From Sphingomonas sp. AP4-R1 (lineage in GTDB: Bacteria > Pseudomonadota > Alphaproteobacteria > Sphingomonadales > Sphingomonadaceae): a DNA stretch of 64,000 nt. The stretch is from the NCBI RefSeq assembly GCF_013113735.1, contig NZ_CP053346.1, forward strand, positions 4,602,001 to 4,666,000, written 5' to 3'. This document shows, piece after piece, positions 54,132 through 63,800 of this stretch; the first letter of the stretch is position 1; each line of letters starts with the position of its first letter. The position numbers were made by a program, and so were the translations under genes. The notes beneath the pieces were generated by a model that was not told the origin of the DNA, searched no databases, and worked only from the letters and a program-made list of their open reading frames with translations.

Positions 54132-54697
54132 CCACGCCTTCGCACACGAAAGCCAGTCGGCGAAAACGGTCACGATGACGGGCAAATGCGTCCGATGCGG
54201 AACGTGTCGGACACCCCCATCGCAACTCCAACGGAGCGCCGGCTGCCGATCCTGGTCCCGATCCAGACGGCCGTTCGTGTTGCTCCGCCTCCCTCAACCT
54301 CGGATCGCGCAGCCGCTATGTTCACCGTTCGGCACTCGCCCGACGCCGGTCGCATTTCCAGCCGGAACGCGAGAGCGTCGCCGCGACTACGGCGAACCGC
54401 ACGCCTCTAATCAGGCCCCGTACTCAATCGATAGACCGGCGACGTATCGCCGGGCCAAGGCAGTGCGTGAAGGCCGTTGGCAGCACCCAGCCACTCCGGA
54501 CAGGATCGGCCCCTCGCGGGTCGGGATGATCGCCGGCGTCCATCTGTTGAACGGGGGACTGCCGGTATGCTCTGGGGGCCGGCGCGCCTTGCCTATTCAA
54601 CGGGATACGCATCCCGCACGGCCAAACCGCACGTGATCGCGGCACCGATCGCCCGGCCGAATAGATCATAGGGCGCCATGAACGAAGCGCCTCCCCC
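54132..54697. other. Intergenic region between two convergent receptor modules
   Basis: No supported gene or structured RNA was found. Frames here have unlikely codon patterns. The region separates the BNR-4 gene and the convergent phosphodiesterase gene. A loose GC-rich hairpin near 54688-54714 overlaps the latter's 3' end. Confidence 0.4.
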
Positions 54698-55642
54698 CTA
54701 ATGCCGAGGGGGCGACATCCCGCTGGATAAGGACGGTCGCTCGCGATCGCTGTCCAGCGCCTTCATCAGCCCGGCCGGGTCGTTGGTGAACAGGGCATCG
54801 TCGCCGCGCGCGCGATAGGCCTCCCAGTCCTTCGGATCGTCGATCACCTCGGAGACGACCATCACGCCTGCCGCGCGCAGCCTCGCCACCTCGGCTGCAT
54901 CGGCATCCTGCATCCGCAGCAGCATGCAGGTGGCATGATGCTGGCGGGCGATGTCGAGAGGATCGCCTTTCGCGCGCCACACATACAGAAGGCAGGTGCG
55001 GATGCGCGGGTTGAGCGCGTGCATCGCATCGATCGTGCGCCAGTCGGCCGACTGGAGGATGAAGCGATCCTCCAGCCGATACCTGCGAACCTCGGCCTCG
55101 ACGAGGCGGGCGAACAGCAGCGGATCGACGTCGCCCTCGCCCGCATCCGGCATCTTGATCTCGCCGAACAGCAGCGCCTTGCTATTCTTGTAGCGCGCCA
55201 GCAACCGATCGAAGGTCGGCATGCGCGTGCCGGGCACGGCGCGCTGGTTCGGGTAGAGCGCACGATGCTTCGCCCCGCAATCGAAGCGCTGCAATTGCGC
55301 GAGCGTCAGGCTGTGCACCGGCGCTGGCATTACGCCCGAGCCGGGATCGGCGGTGCAGAAGGTGCCGTTGACCGAGGAATCATGCGTGACGATCAGCTTG
55401 TCGTCCGCGCTTAGCCCCAGATCGAATTCGAGAACGTCGGCACCAAGGCGCACGGCATGATCGAAGGCCGGAAACGTATTTTCCGGCATCAACGCGGCGC
55501 CGCCCCGGTGCGCCACGACCAGCGGCCCGTCCGCTCCGCCGGCCGAAGCCGGCGTCGCCGCGAGGAGCGCGCCTGCCAGCGCCGCTCCCCACATGCCCAT
55601 CGAGAACATAGGTGCCATCCCGAAACCTTCGATCCGCGACAT
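54698..55642 (-). CDS. Glycerophosphodiester phosphodiesterase, exported
   Basis: The 314-residue GDPD-family enzyme has a leader (MWGAALAGALLAATPASAGG) and the catalytic blocks VAHRGGAALMPENTFPAFDH, then GADVLEFDLGLSADDKLIVT, with HDSS and LLFGEIKMP. The His pair, Glu/Asp and Lys pattern are intact. It hydrolyses glycerophosphodiesters to glycerol-3-phosphate and an alcohol, probably in the periplasm. Its ATG shares a base with the stop of the upstream TonB receptor, so uptake and hydrolysis are linked. Confidence 0.9.
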   Translation of the reverse strand: MSRIEGFGMAPMFSMGMWGAALAGALLAATPASAGGADGPLVVAHRGGAALMPENTFPAFDHAVRLGADVLEFDLGLSADDKLIVTHDSSVNGTFCTADPGSGVMPAPVHSLTLAQLQRFDCGAKHRALYPNQRAVPGTRMPTFDRLLARYKNSKALLFGEIKMPDAGEGDVDPLLFARLVEAEVRRYRLEDRFILQSADWRTIDAMHALNPRIRTCLLYVWRAKGDPLDIARQHHATCMLLRMQDADAAEVARLRAAGVMVVSEVIDDPKDWEAYRARGDDALFTNDPAGLMKALDSDRERPSLSSGMSPPRH

Positions 55643-58563
55643 CAGAAGTTCACGTCGAGCTTGACGAAGGCATAGCGCCCGATCGCGTCATAATAGCCGG
55701 CGCCGGTCTGGGCTCCGCCCGAACTGTTCGGCCCCGGCGCGGTATCCTGCAGCGGTCCGAAGATGCCGACATTGCTGACATTCTTCACGCCGAAGGTGAG
55801 GCCATATTTGTCGGTCGGCCGGAACTGTACGGTCAGGTCGTTATAGACATAGGCGGGCACATGGCCGGGATCGCGCGTCTCGGCCGAGGCGTCGGTCAAG
55901 TCGAACTGGCTACGGCTGATAAAGCGGGTGTTCACGCCGAAGCTGAATTTGCCGATGCTGTAATCCAGCATCATCGTCGCCTTGAAGCGCGGGTAATTCC
56001 ACTGACCGGAATAATCGACACCGGCGCGGCCGCGCGACGCCACCGTCGTCTGCTCCAGCAGATAGGTTCCGTTCAGGCCCATCCGCAGCATCCCGCTGCC
56101 GATCCTATGGCGGTAGTTAGCGCCGATATCGATGCCGCGCGCACGCTGGGCGGCGAGATTGTAGTTGCTCGCCTGGATCATCACGATCTGCCCCGCCGCG
56201 TTGCGCTGGATCAGCCCGCAATAGAAGCTGTCCGGCCCCGAGGCGGAGTCGACGCACAGGTTCAGGATGTTGAGATAGGGGACGGCGGTGATGACATTGT
56301 CGATCTTGATGTCCCAATAATCGACGGTGAGATCGAAGCCGCGCAGGAATTTCGGCTGGACGACGCCGCCCAGCGTGAAGCTGTTCGAGGTTTCGGCCGA
56401 AAGCCCGGTATTGCCGCCCAGCGTGATCTGCGGCGCATTGGTGTTGGGATAGGGCAGCGGCAGCGTCAGGCCCGGCATGACGGCCGCGCAATTCTTAGCC
56501 CGGTTCGGCCCCTGTGTGATGTACACGCCCGAGCAGGGATCGTTCGTGATGCCCACCGTCTGGACGAACTGCGGCGAATAAAGCTCGCCGAAATTGGGCA
56601 CGCGTACGCTGTGCGAATAGACGCCGCGCAGCGTCAGCCCGCTCACCGGCTCCCAGGTCGCGCCCGCCTTCCAGGTATTGGTGGCGTCGGTGTCGCTATA
56701 ATGGGAATAGCGATAGGCCCCCTCCACGCCAAGATGCTTGGCGAAGGGCAGGTCCGCGAGCAGCGGCACCACGACTTCGCCGTAAAGCTCGGTCGTCGTG
56801 CGCGAGGCGTCCAGCGCGGGATGCCGCACATAATCCCAGCCGGGGCTGAAGATGATGTCGGTCAGCTTCACCGTATCGGGATCGTCGCGCGTCGAGAGCG
56901 TCTCCTTGCGCCACTCGGCGCCCGCCGCGATCGAGACATCTCCGTAAGGCAGGCTGAAGAGCGCACCGCTGACGGTGCCGCCCGCCGTATAGAGCTGGTT
57001 CTTGCGCCGCTCATACCGATCGGCCTGCACATAGTTCAGAAAGGCCTGGCTGGGCCGGTCGGTGGTGAACAGGTTGAAGGGCACGCAGCCCGCCGCGCGC
57101 GCCGTGGCGTTCGCGCACATCGGCTGGCCGGTGGCGGGATCCGCGATCACGTCCCGCGCATACAGCCAGTTGAAATGGCGGATCATGTTGGTGGTGGTGA
57201 CGTTGTCGATCACCTGTCCGTACTGGAAGAAGGCCGACCATTTGAGTTTATCGGTCAGCGCGCCGCCGACGTCCGTGCCGATCGTCACATTGTCGCGCTC
57301 ATGGATCTCGAACGGCTGGTCCAGATTGAGATAGGTCCGGTTGAGCGCCAGCGAGGTGAGGCCGTTGCTCGTCATGAACTGGCGCAGCGAGGCCGGCAGA
57401 TAGGGGTTGGTGAGCGTGGCCACGCCGCCCGTGGTCCCGCCCCACCAGTTGGTCGGGCGGGAATCGTCGCGCACCTCGGGGAAGACGGTGGGCGAGCGGG
57501 TGTAGCTGTGCGCATAGCTGGCGGTGGCGTTCCAGGTGACCGCCGGGGTCAGCTCGTAGCTGAGGTGGCTGTAGAGCGACCCGTTCACGGATTTGTTGCG
57601 GAGGAAGTGGTTCTCGAAGCCGGTGGCACCGGGACCACCCGTTCCCGATCCGAGCGCGCCGGCCGCGATCACGCGATCATAGCCGGTGGGGCTCACCGCG
57701 CCGTTGTTCAGGATGTACCACTGATTGTTGTAGAAGAAGGTCGGCGTGGCCGAACGCTGCAGATAGCGGATGTTGGTGGCGAGGATATTGTCCGGAATGC
57801 CGTCATTGGGTCCGGTATTGGCCGGGTTCGCGATATAGCCGACGCGCTTTGTGTAGCGATCCGAATAGCGCAGCGGGGTCGTCTCATTATAGGTGCCGCC
57901 CAGCACGAACGATCCGCGCCCGTCGTCGAACTTCAGGCCGGTGGTGGCCGAGATGTTGGTCTGGCGGCCGTCGCCCCGCTGCGAGATGCCGTTGGTCGCC
58001 GACAGATGAACGCCGGTAATGTCCTTCTTCATGATGATGTTGACGGCACCCGTCACGGCATCGGCGCCGTAAATGGCGGCTGCGCCGCCAGTCACCACCT
58101 CGAAACGATCGATCATCGCGTCGGGGATCGTGTTGAGATCCACCGCCGAGGTGCGCGCGCCGCCCGAGACCCAGCGCTTGCCGTCGACCAGCACCAGCGA
58201 CCGGTTCACGCCCAGATTGCGCAGATTGATGTTGGCAACGCCGACATCGTAGGTTTCGCCCTGCGAATTGGAGTTGCCGATGCCGGGGCCGATCGCGGGG
58301 TTGAGCGTCAGCGCATCATAGACGGTGTTGTAGCCGAAGCCCTTCACCGTCTTCATGTCCAGCACGGCGATCGGCATCGCCGACTGCAGTTCGGGGCGCG
58401 CGATGCGCGTGCCCGTGACGATCAACGCCTGCTCGCCTTCCGCCGGCTCACCCGTCGCCCCGGCGATATCCGGGGACGTCATTTGCGCCGAAGCGCCGCT
58501 CGCCGTGACCAGAGATACGACGGAAACGCCCGCAAGCAGCAAGTTTCCCCACAGTCCGTTCAT
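55642..58563 (-). CDS. TonB-dependent receptor without STN domain
   Basis: The 973-residue receptor has a leader (MNGLWGNLLLAGVSVVSLVT), a plug starting LIVTGTRIARPELQSAMPIA and RSLVLVDGKRWVSGGARTSA, then the barrel, ending FVKLDVNF. It is a close paralog of the next receptor (many long shared stretches) but lacks the N-terminal STN signalling domain. I use the ATG at 58563 (GGGGGA upstream). Longer in-frame starts add a non-conserved segment. The stop overlaps the GDPD gene start. Confidence 0.92.
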   Translation of the reverse strand: MNGLWGNLLLAGVSVVSLVTASGASAQMTSPDIAGATGEPAEGEQALIVTGTRIARPELQSAMPIAVLDMKTVKGFGYNTVYDALTLNPAIGPGIGNSNSQGETYDVGVANINLRNLGVNRSLVLVDGKRWVSGGARTSAVDLNTIPDAMIDRFEVVTGGAAAIYGADAVTGAVNIIMKKDITGVHLSATNGISQRGDGRQTNISATTGLKFDDGRGSFVLGGTYNETTPLRYSDRYTKRVGYIANPANTGPNDGIPDNILATNIRYLQRSATPTFFYNNQWYILNNGAVSPTGYDRVIAAGALGSGTGGPGATGFENHFLRNKSVNGSLYSHLSYELTPAVTWNATASYAHSYTRSPTVFPEVRDDSRPTNWWGGTTGGVATLTNPYLPASLRQFMTSNGLTSLALNRTYLNLDQPFEIHERDNVTIGTDVGGALTDKLKWSAFFQYGQVIDNVTTTNMIRHFNWLYARDVIADPATGQPMCANATARAAGCVPFNLFTTDRPSQAFLNYVQADRYERRKNQLYTAGGTVSGALFSLPYGDVSIAAGAEWRKETLSTRDDPDTVKLTDIIFSPGWDYVRHPALDASRTTTELYGEVVVPLLADLPFAKHLGVEGAYRYSHYSDTDATNTWKAGATWEPVSGLTLRGVYSHSVRVPNFGELYSPQFVQTVGITNDPCSGVYITQGPNRAKNCAAVMPGLTLPLPYPNTNAPQITLGGNTGLSAETSNSFTLGGVVQPKFLRGFDLTVDYWDIKIDNVITAVPYLNILNLCVDSASGPDSFYCGLIQRNAAGQIVMIQASNYNLAAQRARGIDIGANYRHRIGSGMLRMGLNGTYLLEQTTVASRGRAGVDYSGQWNYPRFKATMMLDYSIGKFSFGVNTRFISRSQFDLTDASAETRDPGHVPAYVYNDLTVQFRPTDKYGLTFGVKNVSNVGIFGPLQDTAPGPNSSGGAQTGAGYYDAIGRYAFVKLDVNF

Positions 58564-58783
58564 GTGTCCCCCGAATGAATATCGCAAATGGTGAAGATGA
58601 TCAGGCGCGCACGCGCATGATCTGGCGCGAACAGTCGCCGGATGATTCAGAATGATCGTGTGATGAATGGATCGATGACGCCTCTTGCGAGGCTTCAATC
58701 GGGAGATGTTCGGGGAACCGGATTTCCGGACAGGGATTTCGAAATTTTTTTTCGGCGCCGGACTGAGGAGAAATCCAGCGTCT

Positions 58784-61700
58784 CTAGAAGCTGACGGCGA
58801 CCTTCGTGAAGAAATAGCGGCCGACCGCGTCATAATAAGCCGCACCGGTCTGGACGCCGCCCGAGCTGTTGGGGCCGGGCGCGGTATCCTGCAGCGGGCC
58901 GAAAATGCCCGCATTGCCGACATTCTTGATACCGAACGTCAGGCTGTATCGAGCGCTGGGCCGGATCTCGACCGTGACGTCGTGATAGAGATAAGCGGGC
59001 ACGCGGCTGGGATCCCGCGTCTCGGCCGAAGCGTCGGTCACGTCGAACGCGCTGCGGCTGATGAACCGACTGTTGAGCCCGAACGTGACCTTGCCGATCG
59101 AGTAATCGGCGGTCAGCGTCGCCCGGAAGCGGGGATAATTCCACTGGCCGGCATAATCGATGGCGTCGGTTCCGGGCGAACCGATATTGGTCTGCTCGAT
59201 CAGATAGGTGCCGTTGAACTGCAGCCGCGCCCGCCCCGGCCCGAGAGATCGGCGGTAGCTCGCCCCGAAATCCACGCCGCGCGCCCGTTGCGTCGCGAGA
59301 TTATAATTGCTGGCGAGGATCGAGACGATCTGGCCGTTCGCGCCGCGCGTGACGAGTCCGCAGCAGAAATTGGCGATGCCCGAGCTGGAATCGACGCAGA
59401 GATTGAGGACATTCAGATAGGGCAATGCGGTGATGACGTTGGCGATCCGGATGTCCCAATAGTCGACGGTCAGATCGAACCCCGTCAGAAAGGGAGGCTG
59501 CAGCACGGTGCCGAACGTGAAGCTGTTCGATCGCTCCGGCGTGAGATCGGGATTGCCGCCCAGGTAGATGGTGGGGGCGTTGGTGTTCGGATAGGGGAGC
59601 GGCAAGGCGAGGCCGGGCAGCAAGGCGGCGCAGTTGCGGGCGCGATTGGGCCCTTGCGTGATGAACACGCCCGAGCAGGGATCGCTGGTGATGCCCACCG
59701 TCTGGATCAGCTGCGGCGAATAGAGTTCGCCGAAATTGGGGATGCGGATGCTGTGCGAATAGACACCGCGCAGCGTGAGCCCGCGAAAGGGCTGCCACGT
59801 CGCCCCCGCCTTCCATGTGCCCGTGCCGGGCTCGTCCGAATAATGAGAGAAGCGATAGGCGCCCTCCACCTGCAGCGCGTGGGCGAGCGGCAGGCCGCCC
59901 AGCAACGGCACGACCAGCTCGCCATAGACTTCGGTCGTATCGCGCGCCGCATCGAGCCCAGGATGCAGCACATAATCCACGCCGGGCTTGAAGACGATGT
60001 CCGCGAGCTTCGCCGTATCCGGATCGTCGCGCGTGGACAGCGTCTCCCGCCGCCATTCGGCGCCCGCCGCGATCTTCACCTCGCCATAAGGGAGGGAGAA
60101 AAGGCCGCCGTTGACGGTGGCGCCCGCCGTATAGAGCGCGTTGCTGCGCCGCTCATGCCGATCCGCCGCGACATAATCGAGGAACGCCCGGCTGGGTGGC
60201 TCGGTCGTGAACAGGTCGAAAGGCACGCAGCCCGCCGCCCGCGCCGCCGCATTCGCGCACACCGGCCGGCCGGTCGCGGGGTCGGCAATCGCGTCGCGCG
60301 CGAACAGCCATTCCGTGTGGCGGATCATATTGGTGGTGGTGACGTGGTCCGAGGTCTGGCCCAACTGGAAGAAAGCGGACCATGTCAGCCTGCCTGAAAG
60401 CCGGCCGTCCAGTGCGGTGCCCACCGTCCCATAATCCCGCTCATGGATCTCGAACGGCTGCGGCAGATTGGAATAGGTGCGGTTCAGCGGCAGCGATGTC
60501 AGGCCGTTCGCCAGCATGAACTGCCGCAGCGAGTCCGGCAGGAACGGGTTCGTCAGCGTCGCCATCCCGCCGGTGGTGCCGCCCCACCAGTTGGTGGCGC
60601 GCGTGTCGTCGCGCGCCTCCGGAAAGACGGTGGGCGCACGCGCATAGCTGTGCGCGTAGCTGAGGGTGGCGGACCAGGAGAGCGCGGACGACAGATCGTA
60701 GGCCAGGCGCGAATAGAGCGAGCCCAGCACCAATTTGTCTCGCAGCAGATGGTTTTCGAAGGCGGTGGCGCCGGCCCCGCCATGCCCGCTGCCCAGCGCG
60801 CCCGGCGTGATCACATAATCGTATCCCGTGCGGCCGAGCGTGCCTTCGTTCAGGATATACCATTGATTGTTATAATAGATGGTCGGCACGGACGACCGCT
60901 GCAGATAGCGGATGTTGGTATCGAGGATATTGTCCGGAATGCCGTCATGCGGCCCCGTGCTGGCGGGATTGGGCACATAGCCGACCCGATCGGTGTAGCG
61001 ATCCGAATAGCGGAGCAGCGACGTGTGGGTGAAAGTGCCGCCCAGTTCGAACGAGCCGCGCCCATCGCCGAAGCGAAAGCCGGTGGTGGCGGACAGGCTA
61101 GGCTGGCTCGCATCGCCATGTGTCGACAGGCCGTTGGTGGCGGACAGATGCAGCCCGGTGACGTTCTTCTTGGTGATGATGTTGATCGCGCCCGTCACGG
61201 CATCCGCGCCGTAGATCGCAGCGGCGCCACCCGTCACCACCTCGAACCGGTCGATCATGGCATCGGGAATGCTGTTGAGGTCGACCGCCGAAGTCCGCGC
61301 CCCGCCCGAGACCCAGCGTCGTCCGTCCACCAGCACGAGCGAGCGATTCACACCCATGTTGCGGAGGTTGATGTTGGAGACGCCCACCTCCCAGGTGTCG
61401 CCCTGTGAATTCGCGATGCCGAGCCCCGGCCCGATCGCGGGATTGAGCGTCAACGCGCCATAGACGGTGTTGTAGCCGAAGCTCCTGGCGGAGGCCGCAT
61501 CCACCACGGCGACCGGCATCGCCGATTCCAGTCCGGGCCGGGCGATGCGCGTGCCGGTGACGATGATCTGGGGCGCGGCGTCGGCGTGCGGCTGTGTCGC
61601 CGGGGCATGGCGGAGCGGCAGAGCCGCCGGTCTGGGTTTCGCCGCGAACTCGGGCGTGCTGGCGGCCTTCTCCGCAAGCGCGAGACCGACGACATTATCC

Positions 61701-61972
61701 CTGTGCATCACCACGCGCAGCCCCGTCCCGCGCAGCAGCTTCGCCAGCGCCGCATCGACCGGATAGCGGCCGCGCACGGCGCGCGTCTTCTGATGGCCCA
61801 GTTGCGAGATCGGCGAGACGATCTGCAATCCCGCCTGCCGCGCGAATTCGGGAATGCCGGTGACGGCGGGCTGCTCGGCAATATCGAAGGTCCGGAGCTG
61901 CGCCTGGGCGAAAGCGGGCGCACACAGCAGCAGCGGGGCGATGATCGCGCCTACCCCCTTGGCGGGAATCAC
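58784..61972 (-). CDS. TonB-dependent receptor with STN domain, tandem paralog
   Basis: The 1062-residue receptor has a signal peptide, an STN domain (LRTFDIAEQPAVTGIPEFAR; VVMHRDNVVGLALAEK) and a linker. Its plug and barrel are nearly superimposable on the neighbouring receptor (GTRIARPGLESAMPVAVVDA; RSLVLVDGRRWVSGGARTSA), ending FFTKVAVSF. STN lets it signal to the FecR gene directly upstream. The 220-bp gap before the next receptor shows no gene and could hold a second promoter. Confidence 0.92.
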   Translation of the reverse strand: MIPAKGVGAIIAPLLLCAPAFAQAQLRTFDIAEQPAVTGIPEFARQAGLQIVSPISQLGHQKTRAVRGRYPVDAALAKLLRGTGLRVVMHRDNVVGLALAEKAASTPEFAAKPRPAALPLRHAPATQPHADAAPQIIVTGTRIARPGLESAMPVAVVDAASARSFGYNTVYGALTLNPAIGPGLGIANSQGDTWEVGVSNINLRNMGVNRSLVLVDGRRWVSGGARTSAVDLNSIPDAMIDRFEVVTGGAAAIYGADAVTGAINIITKKNVTGLHLSATNGLSTHGDASQPSLSATTGFRFGDGRGSFELGGTFTHTSLLRYSDRYTDRVGYVPNPASTGPHDGIPDNILDTNIRYLQRSSVPTIYYNNQWYILNEGTLGRTGYDYVITPGALGSGHGGAGATAFENHLLRDKLVLGSLYSRLAYDLSSALSWSATLSYAHSYARAPTVFPEARDDTRATNWWGGTTGGMATLTNPFLPDSLRQFMLANGLTSLPLNRTYSNLPQPFEIHERDYGTVGTALDGRLSGRLTWSAFFQLGQTSDHVTTTNMIRHTEWLFARDAIADPATGRPVCANAAARAAGCVPFDLFTTEPPSRAFLDYVAADRHERRSNALYTAGATVNGGLFSLPYGEVKIAAGAEWRRETLSTRDDPDTAKLADIVFKPGVDYVLHPGLDAARDTTEVYGELVVPLLGGLPLAHALQVEGAYRFSHYSDEPGTGTWKAGATWQPFRGLTLRGVYSHSIRIPNFGELYSPQLIQTVGITSDPCSGVFITQGPNRARNCAALLPGLALPLPYPNTNAPTIYLGGNPDLTPERSNSFTFGTVLQPPFLTGFDLTVDYWDIRIANVITALPYLNVLNLCVDSSSGIANFCCGLVTRGANGQIVSILASNYNLATQRARGVDFGASYRRSLGPGRARLQFNGTYLIEQTNIGSPGTDAIDYAGQWNYPRFRATLTADYSIGKVTFGLNSRFISRSAFDVTDASAETRDPSRVPAYLYHDVTVEIRPSARYSLTFGIKNVGNAGIFGPLQDTAPGPNSSGGVQTGAAYYDAVGRYFFTKVAVSF

Positions 61973-62045
61973 GGGATTCCTCCTAACGGACTCGATCTTC
62001 GGAGCGGGCCTCCGCTGGAAGATGTCTGGGCATCCGCGCTTCCGG

Positions 62046-63065
62046 CTATGCCGAAGGGGATTTCTTCGCGAGGATGCGGACGATCTCGCCCTGACCTGAG
62101 ACGATGCCGCCGAAGCTCGCCGCGGCCACCGCTGCGAAGCCGCGCGGATCGTCCGCGCGGAACAGGCCGGTGATCTTCTGCGCGGCCAGCTCGGGATCGA
62201 CGACGATCCGCACCGTGCCGTAGCGATCGAAGGCGCGGACAGCGGTGGCCAGCGTCTCCCCCCCGAACGAGATCATGCCATCCCGCCAGGCGAGGAAGCG
62301 ATCCCGCTCGGACGCGGCGATCGCGCGTATGGCGCCCGCACCCAGCGGCGCGCCGTCGGCCAGCGACAATTCCTGATATTCGCGTAGGTCCAGCCGTCGT
62401 GGCGCACGGAACAGGCCGTCGCTCTGCGAAACCGTCAATTGCCCCTTCGCGACCAGCGCGACCAGGGGCAGGCCCGCCATCGCCTGAATGCCCACCGCGC
62501 CTTCGGCCATCTCCATCGCCAGCCCGCCGGCATCGATCCCCAGCGCCCGCGCACCACGCCGCGCGACATCGAGGAAGATCTTGCCGCGCTGCAGGGTCAG
62601 GCGGCGCCCGTCTCCAGCACCCGCCACATCCACCTTCGTATCGGTGTCGAGCATGATCGTCGTGCCGTCGGCCAGCGCCAGCTTGCGGATCTCGCCCACC
62701 CCGCTCTCCAGCGTGCGAACGCGCCCGCGCCCGACGAAGGCGACCGCCGCCACGGAGGCCGCGATCGCCGCGCCGCCGCCGAGGATCATCCGCCGGTCGG
62801 GACGGTGTCGCCGGTTCGGCGTGATCGGTTCGGGCTGCTCCGCCTCCCCCGCGCCGGTCCCTTCCGGCATGGCGCCGAGCGCGACCGCGCGTTCGGCATG
62901 GATCCAGGCGGCCTGCGCACGCACATAGGCGCCCAGCCGGCGCGGATCGGATTCCAGCCACCGGTCGAGTTCGGTCCGTTCCGTATCGCTGAGGCCGCGC
63001 TCCGCCCGCGCTGCCCAGTCTATCGCAGCGTCGTCGATGTCAGCGGCCCGTTCTCGATCGGCCAT
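62046..63065 (-). CDS. FecR-family sigma regulator
   Basis: The 339-residue protein has a cytoplasmic part (DDAAIDWAARAERGLSDTER, then ELDRWLESDPRRLGAYVRAQ), a membrane segment (RMILGGGAAIAASVAAVAFV) and a periplasmic FecR domain (LALADGTTIMLDTDTKVDVA; RRGARALGIDAGGLAMEMAE). It connects the STN receptor to the sigma factor. Its start overlaps the end of the sigma gene by 26 bases. Confidence 0.9.
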   Translation of the reverse strand: MADRERAADIDDAAIDWAARAERGLSDTERTELDRWLESDPRRLGAYVRAQAAWIHAERAVALGAMPEGTGAGEAEQPEPITPNRRHRPDRRMILGGGAAIAASVAAVAFVGRGRVRTLESGVGEIRKLALADGTTIMLDTDTKVDVAGAGDGRRLTLQRGKIFLDVARRGARALGIDAGGLAMEMAEGAVGIQAMAGLPLVALVAKGQLTVSQSDGLFRAPRRLDLREYQELSLADGAPLGAGAIRAIAASERDRFLAWRDGMISFGGETLATAVRAFDRYGTVRIVVDPELAAQKITGLFRADDPRGFAAVAAASFGGIVSGQGEIVRILAKKSPSA

Positions 63066-63648
63066 TCGTCGGTTCGGGTCCTACGGAAGAGAGATCACGA
63101 ACCCTAGATGACTCGGGCGACACATTTCCGCCACGTCCAAATTGCGCGAGCAGCAGCTTCATGCCGCGTGCGGCATATTTCTCGATCGTATGCTCGGCCA
63201 AGCCCAGTTCGTGCGCCGTCTCGCGTTGCGAGAGCCCCTGCACGCGGCGGAGCCAGAAAACCTTGCGGACCTGCGGCGGCATGGTCTCGATCGCCGCCTC
63301 CACCCGCCGCAGTTCGCGCTGGCCGAACACATGCTGTTCGGGCGAGGGCATGTCGTCCGGCTCTTCGAGCGCGGCGAGATCGGCGATGGCCTCGATCGAG
63401 ACGATCTTGCTGCGCCGCAGGCCCTGCAGGAACACGGAGCGCGCCACCTGCATCGCATAATGGCGCGGATCGCGGATGCCCTCGACCGAATCGAGCTTGG
63501 CGAGGATCGCGTAGGTTTCCTGGATGAGATCGTCGATATCGGAGTCCGCCACCTGCGTCGTCCGGCGCAGCCACGCGCGTATCGCGGGCTCGTGCGGCAG
63601 CACGTGCGAGGCCAGCCACCGGCTTCGTGCGCGATAAGGGGCGTCCAT
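63040..63648 (-). CDS. FecI-like extracytoplasmic-function sigma factor
   Basis: The 202-residue sigma factor has region 2 (DSDIDDLIQETYAILAKLDS, then PRHYAMQVARSVFLQGLRR) and region 4 (MPPQVRKVFWLRRVQGLSQR, then ETAHELGLAEHTIEKYA). It would drive the receptor and GDPD genes in response to ligand. The ATG at 63648 opens the conserved part. Upstream in-frame Met codons (such as 63768) are possible but give non-conserved residues. Confidence 0.88.
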   Translation of the reverse strand: MDAPYRARSRWLASHVLPHEPAIRAWLRRTTQVADSDIDDLIQETYAILAKLDSVEGIRDPRHYAMQVARSVFLQGLRRSKIVSIEAIADLAALEEPDDMPSPEQHVFGQRELRRVEAAIETMPPQVRKVFWLRRVQGLSQRETAHELGLAEHTIEKYAARGMKLLLAQFGRGGNVSPESSRVRDLSSVGPEPTNGRSRTGR

Positions 63649-63800
63649 GCGCGGCAGATCGCATGGAAGTATGACAGCCGTGCGAAACGAGACAGCCCGG
63701 ATCAGCCGGGACCGCGCCTCAACTTCCGCCGTTCGTTCAGATTTCGATTTCCGCGTAATCGTGTTCATGTCGGACGCGGGCCGCATCCGCCGCGGGCATC

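Noticed and set aside
54082..54636. Possible gene between the BNR-4 and GDPD genes
   Set aside because: The 184-codon frame is Arg/Pro-rich, overlaps the BNR-4 gene end, has no ribosome site and no recognisable family.
55612..58578. A 988-codon open frame antisense to the TonB receptor
   Set aside because: Low-complexity residues typical of antisense reading of GC-rich genes. The receptor on the other strand has complete family motifs.
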